A stretch of 55,946 bases of DNA from a virus, in IMG/VR virus record IMGVR_UViG_3300031772_007968, positions 1-55,946 of that record; one strand, 5' to 3'. How positions within the stretch are numbered: position 1 is the stretch's first letter; each line of letters opens with the position of its first letter. Positions 17,601 to 25,576 of the stretch are shown here, piece after piece. A model generated the notes under the pieces. It did no database searches, was not told where the DNA came from, and worked only from the letters and a program-made list of their open reading frames with translations. A program made the translations under genes and the position numbers.

Positions 17601-17955
17601 CAGGAAGGTCACGGACGTTTACGGGGTGGCCGACGCCGACCTCAAGGCCAAGACTGCCAGAACGGCTGTCAGCCCAGATGCCGCGCTGAACTGCAAGCCG
17701 TCGTCAGGAATACGAGCGGTAAGGCTCTCCATCAGGAACGGATTCAAGATCGAAGACGGCCTCCTCAGGGCAATCATGGAGCGCATGGACAAGCTGGTGG
17801 GCAGCACGTCGGAGGACGGCGTCTGCATACCGATCGTGGGGGATGTGCTTTCCAGGGATTTGGACAAGATACGAGAGAGCCTTGCGGGGTCTTTGAGGGG
17901 AACTGGGACTATAATCACGGAGGAGCAAAATGCCGACGCCACTAAGACCGAATAA
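14692..17955 (+). CDS. Large probable virion protein with HEATH zinc-metallopeptidase motif
   Basis: 1087 residues. No whole-length family was recognised. The N-terminal 170 residues are beta-rich. Residues 440-480 contain STMVHEATHAKG, an HExxH motif at 458-462, followed about 12-20 residues later by acidic residues (AESAESNF) that could be the third zinc ligand of a gluzincin. The C-terminal 350 residues have repeated Cys-containing segments (VCDYVCGLSSS, SVCGLSKKCGLSD). Size and position among structural genes suggest a virion or internal protein, perhaps one injected with the DNA. The 3' end overlaps the next gene by 26 bp. Confidence 0.75.
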   Translation: MAEIGFNTFLQMKDQLRWSRVSQWVKGQGAVKHLIWKAFKVTEGKVVDIPLFFAYVNVNSATNKASVALAANVRFDPRGSGQQVIDSFPIGDIGLFDDLFVKEILSDRYGMKEVDFSLTPVGIDTRVPVENIVRRTFLVNKTNKTITNVYLRKISYSNGRVSYRVETVSVSMVIGIAKGAEPQRIKPQVQSIREGMDDFDRTVRQFKSVGYEESAESPEGANEANWDFGLNLPRGMAEGIRRVLGKQDLSTENEKLENLLADLPQNEDRIPVAAAAAFEKTSQNGSISQWYSGPIPDPSVLERYVGTPSVEASQIKGMFGGVDEAISLVNQYNSSLLSNIAFIYNFATSGAYGVYLSALDTKIKHAEVKDAMRGEGYAIEEMPNGSFTASHPKKSEKEISDEMKRHYQEVANMGGTTFGINMNKVMDAARKDIGESQGMTQDDWYDIATMHLASTMVHEATHAKGAQSEGPAESAESNFLQWILPKINEKRLQRFRAEGKEDQFAPLLVNPMARRASFEKSAQYGAQFITQIPHSGVGPAPWVGTMWDAGGGPIESMLEGGRAAGDFHKHNSIEKQMATIREKRNPGKVTASDTYEDLLGKDRQPVDAYSHIETLMEGRRERPLILPVRTAESVGGIMKIAYMFDRDGSCFGWMNNLDLPMDDRMMPWPTSKEALMFDWDKVREQPRYNPEYDPMGIYSRWKEPRFEPELWDRMLDERPVFMTSPARRFASSDDGDGKLHTGIMAAILLSAYRAIQTGMMRGTRFISPKTMTEAIKKFYGSDGDLKVCVFDGPQGHDSVWVVKTSIPDGKIELADKFLARKNFDPVSEAVCDYVCGLSSSKRRAIKRIMDSVCGLSKKCGLSDIMAFGDFPMATYLGDPLFYVGEIEFAGSDPDRCVKLGELVAKDLGAKVTNIGQDPFRLSWEWSGIRCGFDGERSLDDGMKAVSDSVSNPSRHMAGLTAEMLSYNPMDRKVTDVYGVADADLKAKTARTAVSPDAALNCKPSSGIRAVRLSIRNGFKIEDGLLRAIMERMDKLVGSTSEDGVCIPIVGDVLSRDLDKIRESLAGSLRGTGTIITEEQNADATKTE

Positions 17956-18958
17956 CAGCGACAACGACCAGTCGGGGTATTTCGACATGAGTCTCGAATC
18001 CCTGCAGTCTTCCATTTTCGCATCGCCGCTTGGCCTAAGGCAGGCTGGGATGCCCGACAAGGTGGCGGACGCCCTTTTCGAGTTCTGGGACAGGAGTTCC
18101 CCCGTGGGAGGAGAGGGGAGCGATGTGGAATTCAAGATCCCCGACGGATATCCCCAGGAAAAGGTGCTTATGCTCAAAACCGAGAACCTCGTTTTCGGGG
18201 ATGCGAACGTCGTCAAACTCACCGAGAAGGCCAAAGCGGCCATCACGACAATGATCCTCGCGGAAGAGAACAACGTCAAGAGGGGAGCAGTGAAGAAACC
18301 CTACAGCGTCCTTTTGGCAGAATCGAAGATGCCCAGGAGGAGTAGGCTGGCTTTCGCGTCGGTTGACCTGACGGGAAAGACTGCTCAAGGGACAAACCTC
18401 GTTGTCCGAGCCGACACCAGCACATCTCCGAACGCCCCCCTTCCCGCCGACAAGATGCCGAACAGCAGAACGACATTTGTGTGGTCGCAGAGGGTTACTT
18501 ACACCGACGGGTCGTCGAACAAACAGTATATCGTAAGGGTGTACGAATATGACGACGGGACATATGGTGTGGTGGCCTTCAACGGGCGCATAGGACACGG
18601 TCTTGCCGTGCAGCCGAAGGGGATGTTCAGGAACCGTGGCGTGGCTGAAAGCCTTGCCGAGGAAGTAGTGAACTCGAAACTCGCCAAGGGCTACCGACGG
18701 GAAGGCGACAACATGCAGGCGCCAGGCCGGCCTTACGTGATTGACGCCGCAAGAGGACGTAGTGAACGTCCGCGCGACCTCGGAGTTTCGCCAGCCATCA
18801 CCCCCGACAGGACGAGAGTCGCCCCGGCCCGGCCCCGTGCAAAGCCCGTTCCGAAGCCGGAGCCGGAATACAACATTGACAAGGTGCTGAGGGAATGGAA
18901 GCCGGCTGACATTTCTGAACTTACAGGTGATGACGATGACACGCCAGTCTTTTCATAA
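17930..18958 (+). CDS. WGR-like domain protein
   Basis: 342 residues, starting inside the end of the 1087-residue gene, with TATAAT (17910-17915) and GGAGG just upstream of the ATG. Residues about 165-240 read as a WGR-type domain: SNKQYIVRVYEYDDGTYGVVAFNGRIG is split here as SNKQYIVRVYEY and VVAFNGRIG, followed by AVQPKGMF and SKLAKGYR. WGR domains in PARPs and bacterial proteins contact nucleic acids or modify neighbouring domain activity; the W of the name is N here. The C-terminal 80 residues are Pro/Arg-rich. Its end overlaps the next gene. Confidence 0.7.
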   Translation: MPTPLRPNNSDNDQSGYFDMSLESLQSSIFASPLGLRQAGMPDKVADALFEFWDRSSPVGGEGSDVEFKIPDGYPQEKVLMLKTENLVFGDANVVKLTEKAKAAITTMILAEENNVKRGAVKKPYSVLLAESKMPRRSRLAFASVDLTGKTAQGTNLVVRADTSTSPNAPLPADKMPNSRTTFVWSQRVTYTDGSSNKQYIVRVYEYDDGTYGVVAFNGRIGHGLAVQPKGMFRNRGVAESLAEEVVNSKLAKGYRREGDNMQAPGRPYVIDAARGRSERPRDLGVSPAITPDRTRVAPARPRAKPVPKPEPEYNIDKVLREWKPADISELTGDDDDTPVFS

Positions 18959-19373
18959 AAGGGCCGCCAAGCCTCCGTCTTCAGATTCCCTCTCAATGAG
19001 AGCTTTCGACAAGAGGGAAAAACACGAGGATAATTTTGTACTGAAGGCGTTCGCGAATGAGGAGGGGCAACCCGACAGCTTTGTCATGAGGGCTTTTGAC
19101 AGGTTCTCGAAGTCTGATTTTTCGTCAAGGGCTTTCGACAGTTACGACAGGGAGACAGGCAAGCCAACCGAAACCAGGGCGGTGCTGTCGGTGCGGATTC
19201 CGCCACACATGAGGAAGGCGGATGTTCTGAAGGCGGTTGTCGCAAGGCTGCCTGTCGGATCCCGTGCGGGGATGTCGGGATCGATGCTCATGACGGTCGA
19301 GTGCGACAAGAGGGAAGTCGGGAACGCCACCGACGTTCTTGGGTCGTCAGGTTTGCATTGGCAGGAGGAATAG
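18936..19373 (+). CDS. Small protein with four SF-x-x-RAFD repeats
   Basis: 145 residues from ATG 18936, preferred for AGGTGA 5 nt upstream (GTG 18927 and ATG 18930 are alternatives). Residues 15-70 carry four short repeats: SLSMRAFDKRE, NFVLKAFANEE, SFVMRAFDRFS and DFSSRAFDSYD. The second half is a small alpha/beta fold (AVLSVRIPPHMRKADVLKAVVARL, quoted here only in part). The repeats could be docking or cleavage sites. It overlaps the upstream gene and ends one base before the next start. No family recognised. Confidence 0.7.
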   Translation: MTRQSFHKRAAKPPSSDSLSMRAFDKREKHEDNFVLKAFANEEGQPDSFVMRAFDRFSKSDFSSRAFDSYDRETGKPTETRAVLSVRIPPHMRKADVLKAVVARLPVGSRAGMSGSMLMTVECDKREVGNATDVLGSSGLHWQEE

Positions 19374-20078
19374 ATGCCAGTAATCAGGGCAGAGGTTGCA
19401 AGGCGGCATGATGAGCTTTCAGCGGGCCTGATGTGTCGAAAACGCCTGTCGAAGGACGCCGGGATGCTTTTCATCTTCGGATCAGAGAAGCCGCTGTCGT
19501 TCTGGATGGCCAACACTTATATCCCACTCCAGATAGCGTTCATCCGTGGAGACGGAACCGTGGGGCAGATAGAGAGTATGGTGCCGCTCAGCACCAAAGC
19601 CGTACGGTCATCGGAGTCATACAAGTACGCCCTTGAGGTCAATGACGGATGGTTCGAGAAGAACAACGTCAAGGTGGGGGCGAAGGTTGAGGCCCCGTTC
19701 CTTGGCATGGAGCAAGGCGCCCCAGTGGGTCAACAGCCCCAACAGCCCCAACAGCCCCAGATGACCATAGAGCAGTCTTTCAAGGACATCCTCAAGGCCG
19801 TTGACGAAACAGGGAGCAAAGTCATCGTCGAATATTCTCCGAAGGAGGGGACCGACCCGATCATCAGGGCGGTCGAGACCCCCATAGTCTTCGGCGACAC
19901 CGCCGACGGCGACACTGACGGGCTTGCCACCGTATGGGACTCTGGAAAGGCCAGATATACCAGTTTCATCATAGACAACATTCTTTCAATCAAGGATCTC
20001 AACGGGAACCCCATCACGTCCTCCGAGCAACTGAGGACGGCGGCGAATGCAGGAAAAGGCCGTCTTGTGACCGAATGA
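19374..20078 (+). CDS. DUF192-like protein with Q-rich linker
   Basis: 234 residues. Residues 28-108 match the DUF192 (COG1430) pattern: GMLFIFGSEKPLSFWMANTY, then PLQIAFI, a DG turn, YALEVNDGWFEKN and VKVGAKV. A QQPQQPQQPQ linker, made by three 9-bp DNA repeats at about 19731-19761, leads to a second beta-rich domain (ARYTSFIIDNILSIKDLNG) that faintly recalls a WYL-type barrel. GGAGG precedes the ATG. DUF192 proteins have no firm function. A phage copy fused to a second domain is unusual. Confidence 0.75.
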   Translation: MPVIRAEVARRHDELSAGLMCRKRLSKDAGMLFIFGSEKPLSFWMANTYIPLQIAFIRGDGTVGQIESMVPLSTKAVRSSESYKYALEVNDGWFEKNNVKVGAKVEAPFLGMEQGAPVGQQPQQPQQPQMTIEQSFKDILKAVDETGSKVIVEYSPKEGTDPIIRAVETPIVFGDTADGDTDGLATVWDSGKARYTSFIIDNILSIKDLNGNPITSSEQLRTAANAGKGRLVTE

Positions 20079-20122
20079 GAGGTGTGTAGACGTTTCGGCT
20101 GACAACCAAAGGAGAACGGAAA

Positions 20123-20509
20123 ATGACATTCAATCTGAAAAAGTACCTTGAGAAGACGGCGAACTACGAGGGTGCACAGGGCTATTTCCTCGGCCAGACG
20201 CGGGCTTGGATCAACTGCACGAAGAGGCATTTGGATGCCGGTTCCACGCCCAACGACGCATGGAACGGATGCCTTGACGAGTACCAGAAGGGCGACGGCT
20301 GCATGTCGTGGGTGAAGAAGTATGCCGCCGACCTTGCTGACGAGCTCCAGAAGAGGGGGCAGATATCCGGCGGGGACTATCAGCTTCAGATGGCTCCGTA
20401 CTGGGACAGAATTGACAAGAAGGTCAAGGCTGGCAAGTCGGTCGGGGAGGCGGTCATGGAGACCCTTGACGAATGCAAAAAGGATGCCGACAAAATACCA
20501 CCCAAGTGA
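20123..20509 (+). CDS. Small Cys-containing protein with FNLKKYLE N-terminus
   Basis: 128 residues with AAGGAG before the ATG. It begins MTFNLKKYLEKTA, almost the same as the protein at 10388 and close to that at 53546. The body is helical with four spaced cysteines (INCTKRH, NGCLDEY, DGCMSW, DECKK), recalling the EQCMKDHVG and AETICNALKKKY helices of the scaffold at 33414. The shared N-terminus may be a procapsid-targeting sequence; this is inference. Confidence 0.75.
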   Translation: MTFNLKKYLEKTANYEGAQGYFLGQTRAWINCTKRHLDAGSTPNDAWNGCLDEYQKGDGCMSWVKKYAADLADELQKRGQISGGDYQLQMAPYWDRIDKKVKAGKSVGEAVMETLDECKKDADKIPPK

Positions 20510-20512
20510 TCA

Positions 20513-21109
20513 ATGCAGATCGTTCAGATATCTCAGGTCACCAGCAAGAAGAACGTCCGCTCCATTCCGGGGTCGGACGGCAGGCTCCAGTCTGCTGTGA
20601 TGCGCGCCCTTGACGAGATGGAGGAAACCGGAAGGAAGATCCACAACGAGACCAAGCCTTATGCCCCCGGAAAGCCCAGCGGGAGGATGGCTCCAGATTA
20701 CCCGATCCGGTGCATGGACGTATCGATCTCAGCTTCCGCCTCGTCTGCGCCGTCAATAGGCTCCCTGTTTTTCGAGGAGGACGACGCCTCAAAGTCATTT
20801 TGGACGGTCAGCAGGGACGGTGAGCGCGTCAAAATAACGGTCGGGGAACTCTTTCCGAGCGGGAAGTACGACGTGAACCAGATCCGGTCTGACGATTTCG
20901 GAAGGGCTCTGGAGTCCAGGATGCTCAGCCACAGCGGAAGCTTGGACGAGGCGAAGAAGGATTTGACCTCAAAGAATTCCTCGATGCCGTCGTTGGATGT
21001 CTCCTTGGAAAGCGTTCCTGGCAAGCCGATACTCACCGCCGTCTGCGATTCCATCCCGCTGAACGACTACGAGAGGGAAATAACCGACATCCTGAGGGGG
21101 GCTGTGTAA
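20513..21109 (+). CDS. Uncharacterised 198-residue protein
   Basis: It starts 3 nt after the preceding stop, and its stop codon overlaps the next ATG (TAATG). The fold looks alpha/beta with polar low-complexity parts (SISASASSAPS). There are no Cys motifs and no membrane segment. No family was recognised. It lies in a run of small genes that ends at the terminator at 22141. Confidence 0.75.
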   Translation: MQIVQISQVTSKKNVRSIPGSDGRLQSAVMRALDEMEETGRKIHNETKPYAPGKPSGRMAPDYPIRCMDVSISASASSAPSIGSLFFEEDDASKSFWTVSRDGERVKITVGELFPSGKYDVNQIRSDDFGRALESRMLSHSGSLDEAKKDLTSKNSSMPSLDVSLESVPGKPILTAVCDSIPLNDYEREITDILRGAV

Positions 21110-21360
21110 TGGGCGTCAAAGCCATAGACGACATCAACACGCCCTTGAAGGACGCCTTGGCCGTCCTCAAAGAGGGCAGGTTGGACAAGGAAATCATACG
21201 CTGCCGAAGGAAGGACGCCGACGCCGTGATCTACACCATCACGAAGGCTTCCATGAACCTGGATTTCCTCAGCTCGAACCTCGCCAGCAGGGGCTACGGC
21301 GATCACAGCCTGCTGGGAAGGCTGAAGGCGGCATTCAGCGGTCTGTTCGGGGGGTTCTAA
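21109..21360 (+). CDS. Uncharacterised 83-residue protein
   Basis: A small basic helical protein sharing one base with the stop of the previous gene (TAATG), so it is probably translated by re-initiation. Its C-terminal end (LLGRLKAAFSGLFGGF) is amphipathic and could touch a membrane or a partner protein. No family recognised. Confidence 0.7.
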   Translation: MGVKAIDDINTPLKDALAVLKEGRLDKEIIRCRRKDADAVIYTITKASMNLDFLSSNLASRGYGDHSLLGRLKAAFSGLFGGF

Positions 21361-21407
21361 AGAAACGTTTTTGTAGAAGGGAATGGGGACGGAGGTTGGG
21401 AATAACA

Positions 21408-21467
21408 ATGAAACGGGCCCGCAGGGGCGGGCGAAAAATGCCGGCAAAAAGCCGGTGCAATCAATAA
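21408..21467 (+). CDS. Possible 19-residue Arg-rich leader peptide overlapping two hairpins
   Basis: An ATG at 21408 opens a 19-codon frame (MKRARRGGRK, then MPAKSRCNQ) ending at TAA 21465-21467, just before the AAGGAG of the next gene. GGAGG lies about 11 nt upstream. The same DNA forms two hairpins: CCCGC/GCGGG near 21418-21432 and GCCGGC-AAAAA-GCCGGT near 21440-21457. It may be a translated leader controlling the 21479 gene, or just part of a structured UTR. Confidence 0.3.
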   Translation: MKRARRGGRKMPAKSRCNQ

Positions 21468-21478
21468 GGAGAATGCAA

Positions 21479-22123
21479 ATGAAAATGGTTTTCCCTGCTG
21501 GTGGGAAGAGGGTGGAAACGGCTCAGGTGCTGGAAGGCATCGGCGATGAGGAGAAGGCAGTCGTCGTTGACGATCTCGATGCGCAGTTCAACGCCATCAA
21601 GGGTCTTCCCGGATTCGAGAAGGAAGTTGCCGAACTCGAAAAGGACGAAGGCTCTGCGGTGAAGGAGGTCGCTGACCTCGCCGAGAAGGCGAAAGAGGCG
21701 ATCGACGACGTGGTTGACAAGGCGAAGGAAGCCGTCCAGGTTTCCGAGACCGAAGGCAAGGCCGAGAAGAAGGAAGAGAAGGCCGAGGACAAGCCCTGCG
21801 ACAAGAAGGACGACAAGAAGGACGGGGTCGAGGTCGAGGTCGCTCTCGACGAGAAGGCTCCGGACGAGGTCGAAATCGAGGTGAAGGAAGACGGGACAGT
21901 CAACATCCCCGGCGTCAAGGACGTCGACGGGGTCGCGAAGGAAAGCGAAGGCTGTGCCGCCAAGGCGAAGGGCAAGACGGAAAAGGAAGCGGCGAAGGAG
22001 CCCCAGTTCGTCAAGATCTCCATGCTCTCCCCCGAGAACAAGGTTGACCTTGAGAAGTTCTGGAAGGGTATCTTCCCGACCGAGTTCGTGGACGCGATGC
22101 TCAAGAACTACGAGACGAAGTAA
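21479..22123 (+). CDS. Highly charged Lys/Glu-rich protein
   Basis: 214 residues from ATG 21479, 7 nt after AAGGAG (ATG 21473 is too close). It is dominated by Lys, Glu, Asp and Ala, with KEVADLAEKAKEAIDDVVDK-type helices and a stretch of EKKEEKAEDK. A short folded C-terminus (KFWKGIFPTEFVDAMLKNY) ends it. Its own structured leader and a perfect terminator suggest a separately controlled, strongly expressed gene. Internal capsid, scaffold or DNA-condensing proteins often look like this, but nothing proves it. Confidence 0.75.
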   Translation: MKMVFPAGGKRVETAQVLEGIGDEEKAVVVDDLDAQFNAIKGLPGFEKEVAELEKDEGSAVKEVADLAEKAKEAIDDVVDKAKEAVQVSETEGKAEKKEEKAEDKPCDKKDDKKDGVEVEVALDEKAPDEVEIEVKEDGTVNIPGVKDVDGVAKESEGCAAKAKGKTEKEAAKEPQFVKISMLSPENKVDLEKFWKGIFPTEFVDAMLKNYETK

Positions 22124-22140
22124 TTCGTCACAATGTTGGA

Positions 22141-22180
22141 AAAGGGGCCCGATCCGCAAGGATCGGGCCCCTTTGTTTTT
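22141..22180 (+). terminator. Perfect 15-bp rho-independent terminator
   Basis: AAAGGGGCCCGATCC at 22141-22155, loop GCAA, and the exact complement at 22160-22174, followed by GTTTTT. It ends the transcript of the charged protein. Confidence 0.95.
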
Positions 22181-22299
22181 CCGGCAAGGTGTCACAAATC
22201 ATTTCTCCAAATAAAGGGAAGTTGACCCCCCTCGTGGAATATATCTTTATGGCCAACCCCGGCACTGCCGGACTGTCAATAACCGACTGGAGTCGAACA

Positions 22300-25200
22300 A
22301 TGAAGAAACAGGCTCTGAATCTCTTTAGGACCTACAGGAAAAAAACCGACAAGGATACTACTGAGAGGAAATGGGTACTCAGCGAGGAGGATCTCAAGGA
22401 GGCCAACCCCATCATCGGGAAGATCCTCGGCGTGGCCAAGTACCGCAAGATCATCGACGAACTGAGGAGCAAGGTTCAGACGGCCACGGCGGGCGTGGTC
22501 AACTTCGTTATCGGCAGGGAGACGATGATAGCCGACGCCATCCTCAAGGCGGCCTTCCCTCCTGGATCGGGCATAGTCTACAAGGGCGTTGACGGATACC
22601 AGATCGATTGCAGCAACCCCGCCATGTTCGGCAACCCAACGGAGGCGGTGCACAAGCTTTCCTCGATCCTCAAGGGCGGAGCGAGGATGATCAACATGGA
22701 CGATCTCAAGATCATCAGAGGTCTCCTGCAGGACATTCCCGGGGCGCTGACGGTTTTTGAAGGCGGATCCGGCGGAGCCCCGTCGCGGCCGAACGCAGCT
22801 CCAGCCATAGCGCCGAGAGGCCAGCCTGCCCAGGCCGCTCAACCCGCCCAAGTCAGCCAACTTGAGAACGTCCTGAACCAAATAGCGGTCCTGCTCGGGT
22901 TCCTTGACAAGCTTAGGGACAAGATCCGCGGCACCGACAGGATCAAGGATTCGAAGAACTACCAGTATCTCTGCATGGTGGAAAAGGCCCATACGGACAA
23001 GATCAGGGATCTCCAAACTCAGCTTGTTCCCTATATGGACTGGCTCGGGCAGATTGACGAATATGACGGCACCGGATTCATGGACTTTGAATATGACATG
23101 AGACGGATCGCGACCATCGTAGGTCCCATCATGGATCCGAACGCCCTCTTCAAGAACCTGAGCGACGACCAGCACATTCCTCTTGCGACCATGACGGATG
23201 AGGTAAAGATCAAGGCTCTCATGTCGGCCATGGAGCGGGCGAGCGCCGAACTGTCTCGGGTTGTGACCTCTTCGACTGGCGACATCAAGAAGACTGCCGA
23301 AGAGCTTCTGTCCTTCATCAAGACCGGCGACCCCAAGGAGGCCGCAAAGACCGTAATGACGTCGGGCACGATCGTCAAGGGCAAGGTACAGAAGCTGTTC
23401 CGGGCTCTCAAGGAAACCAACAAGATACTGATTTTGAACAACGTCGATGACGGTCCCCTGGTCTCGCGAGGCCACGAAGGTGCTCAGACGTTCGTCCATT
23501 CTCCGGTGTTTTCGAACGAATTCGTCAACAGGGATGCGAGGAAGCAGCGGTCGGCCGTTCTGGTCAGCAGGGATCCCATAAGGTTCAGGTTCGAGGGGGT
23601 TGAATATGTCACGCTCAGCGACCTTCCCGTTGACGACGAGGAGGCTCAGGCACTGATCGAATACTACAGGGACATGTACCAGGACCTGTTCCGATCAGCC
23701 GGCAAGAAGATCTCCGACGTCCGGATAGGTGCGAGCGACCTCGCCCGAGTCAGACTCGTTCTCCAGGGAAAGTCGCACGAGGCGTCGAAGGGTATTCTCA
23801 ACAACGCCTTTGCCGCCGCCCACAACAAAGAAAAGGGGATCGTCGACGGACAAATGCTTTGGAAGAAGTCGGTTGAGCTCAGCAACAAGATGGTGCAGGA
23901 CGGTGCGGCGGGGCAGTCCAGGACGGGGGAACGTCGCGGCTGCTATATGATGACCCCGAAGAAGACGATGGAGAGATTCATCCGCGACCCCGACACCGCA
24001 TTCGGAAAGCTGGTTGACACGAATAACCGCAGGATCGAGAAGGCCGGCCAGTGGTATGCGAGGCAGGACACCGCCAGGAACGAGCTTTACGACAGGGAAC
24101 AGAAGGGTTCCCTCGACATGGTCACAAGGGCAAAACTGGAAAGAAAGATCGCCAGGTGCGGAGAAGTAGCCAAGTCAAAGCTGGCGAGGATCCCCCACTT
24201 CCTCATCCTTTACGGCCCCGCAGGAAGCGGCAAGTCGTCATACGCTGAAGTGTTCGCTGGCAAATCGAATTTCCAATTCCTTGAGGCGGACTTCGGGTCG
24301 ACCCGCGGAAGCCTCGTTGGCGAAACGGAACAGTGGTCGAAGGCACTCATTGACTCATGGGAGAAGATGGCCAACGTCGTCATCCGGTTGGACGAAATTG
24401 ACGGCCAGATAGTCAGCGGCGAACAGGAGGCTCGGGAAAGCTACAATGCCGCTGTTGTGAAATACCTCCTGAACTTCCTCGAAGTCAAAAAGGACGTCCT
24501 GAGGGAGAGGAACGTGTTCATCATCGCGACGACGAACAACCCACACCGCATCAGGGCTCAGCTCCAGAACAGGGCTACTACCGTCGAAGTTCCTATCCCC
24601 ACGACGAAGGATGGGTATCTGTCGTGGCTCCAGAACGCCGTTCCGAATATCAAGGCGGAGACGGGATCTGGCTTCATCTACGGCGCCGACCCCGAGGACG
24701 ATGCCATCGCATCATCCGAGGACATGTGGAAGGCTACCGAAGAGCTGATGGGGGAAGTACAGCCTGATTATCCGAAAATAGCCGAGGCACTTGTCCCGAC
24801 AGGCATGAACTTCAGAAAGCTTGCGTTCTGGTTCGCCGACGCATGGGACGCCCATATGAGGTTCATCGAGAGCTCCAGGGATGTCATGATCTTCAACAAC
24901 GACAAGGATCGCTTCACCAAGGAGAATCCTGACCACATCGTCAAACAGGCCGACGGCAAGACGAAGATCAAGGCTCCGATGATCGAGGGTTTCCCGTTCA
25001 CGACCGAAAACCTTGTCAAGGCCGCAACTCTGTCGCGGCCCTATCACCTTGACCCGCGCCAGGGTGCCATGAGCCAAGCCGAAAGAAGTTCCGGAGAGGA
25101 ATGCATGATTTCCGACGGCGTCGCAACGCTGGAGTCCCAGTTGGCCCGCGTCTACAACAAGACCGGCGTTAAGGAGGAGGGCGGGCAGATGGCTCTGCCT

Positions 25201-25503
25201 CTGATGGGCGAAGCGGAGACGGAGGAGACCTTGACTGACCTCCTCAGACCGGCCGAACCCAGCACAATGGCGTCGACGGACTATTATTTCGAACAACTTG
25301 TGAAATCTGGCCTCGTTGCCACGCCCCAGAAGAAGGAAGCTCAGGAGGCGGCCGCAAAGGCTCCTGGAATCGAAAAGACTGCTTGGACAGACCCAAGGAC
25401 CGATCCCAAGGTCATAGGCTCGTTCGTCTGGGGAACGGTGATGCTCGCCCCGATCAAGACCAAATTCGGGGCTGGCAAATGGGTCACAATGGAAGGCAAA
25501 TAG
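22300..25503 (+). CDS. Large AAA+ ATPase
   Basis: 1067 residues from ATG 22300, chosen for GGAG 8 nt upstream; the frame stays open to GTG 22189, and ATG 22249 is another option. The AAA+ core is in the second half: Walker A GPAGSGKS (639-646), Walker B VIRLDEID (D698, E699) and sensor 1 ATTNNP (from 743), followed by NRATTVEVPIPT as in Cdc48/FtsH-type or Ycf46-type modules. The first ~500 residues are helical with an Ala/Pro linker near 195-215. It would remodel protein or DNA complexes with ATP. The DUF1257/DUF2997-like pair upstream is a possible partner. Confidence 0.85.
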   Translation: MKKQALNLFRTYRKKTDKDTTERKWVLSEEDLKEANPIIGKILGVAKYRKIIDELRSKVQTATAGVVNFVIGRETMIADAILKAAFPPGSGIVYKGVDGYQIDCSNPAMFGNPTEAVHKLSSILKGGARMINMDDLKIIRGLLQDIPGALTVFEGGSGGAPSRPNAAPAIAPRGQPAQAAQPAQVSQLENVLNQIAVLLGFLDKLRDKIRGTDRIKDSKNYQYLCMVEKAHTDKIRDLQTQLVPYMDWLGQIDEYDGTGFMDFEYDMRRIATIVGPIMDPNALFKNLSDDQHIPLATMTDEVKIKALMSAMERASAELSRVVTSSTGDIKKTAEELLSFIKTGDPKEAAKTVMTSGTIVKGKVQKLFRALKETNKILILNNVDDGPLVSRGHEGAQTFVHSPVFSNEFVNRDARKQRSAVLVSRDPIRFRFEGVEYVTLSDLPVDDEEAQALIEYYRDMYQDLFRSAGKKISDVRIGASDLARVRLVLQGKSHEASKGILNNAFAAAHNKEKGIVDGQMLWKKSVELSNKMVQDGAAGQSRTGERRGCYMMTPKKTMERFIRDPDTAFGKLVDTNNRRIEKAGQWYARQDTARNELYDREQKGSLDMVTRAKLERKIARCGEVAKSKLARIPHFLILYGPAGSGKSSYAEVFAGKSNFQFLEADFGSTRGSLVGETEQWSKALIDSWEKMANVVIRLDEIDGQIVSGEQEARESYNAAVVKYLLNFLEVKKDVLRERNVFIIATTNNPHRIRAQLQNRATTVEVPIPTTKDGYLSWLQNAVPNIKAETGSGFIYGADPEDDAIASSEDMWKATEELMGEVQPDYPKIAEALVPTGMNFRKLAFWFADAWDAHMRFIESSRDVMIFNNDKDRFTKENPDHIVKQADGKTKIKAPMIEGFPFTTENLVKAATLSRPYHLDPRQGAMSQAERSSGEECMISDGVATLESQLARVYNKTGVKEEGGQMALPLMGEAETEETLTDLLRPAEPSTMASTDYYFEQLVKSGLVATPQKKEAQEAAAKAPGIEKTAWTDPRTDPKVIGSFVWGTVMLAPIKTKFGAGKWVTMEGK

Positions 25504-25576
25504 GTAAAATGATGGGAGTTGGCGAATAATAAGCCGTTATGAATTGCAACAACGGCAATGAAGAAGGGGATTCAAG

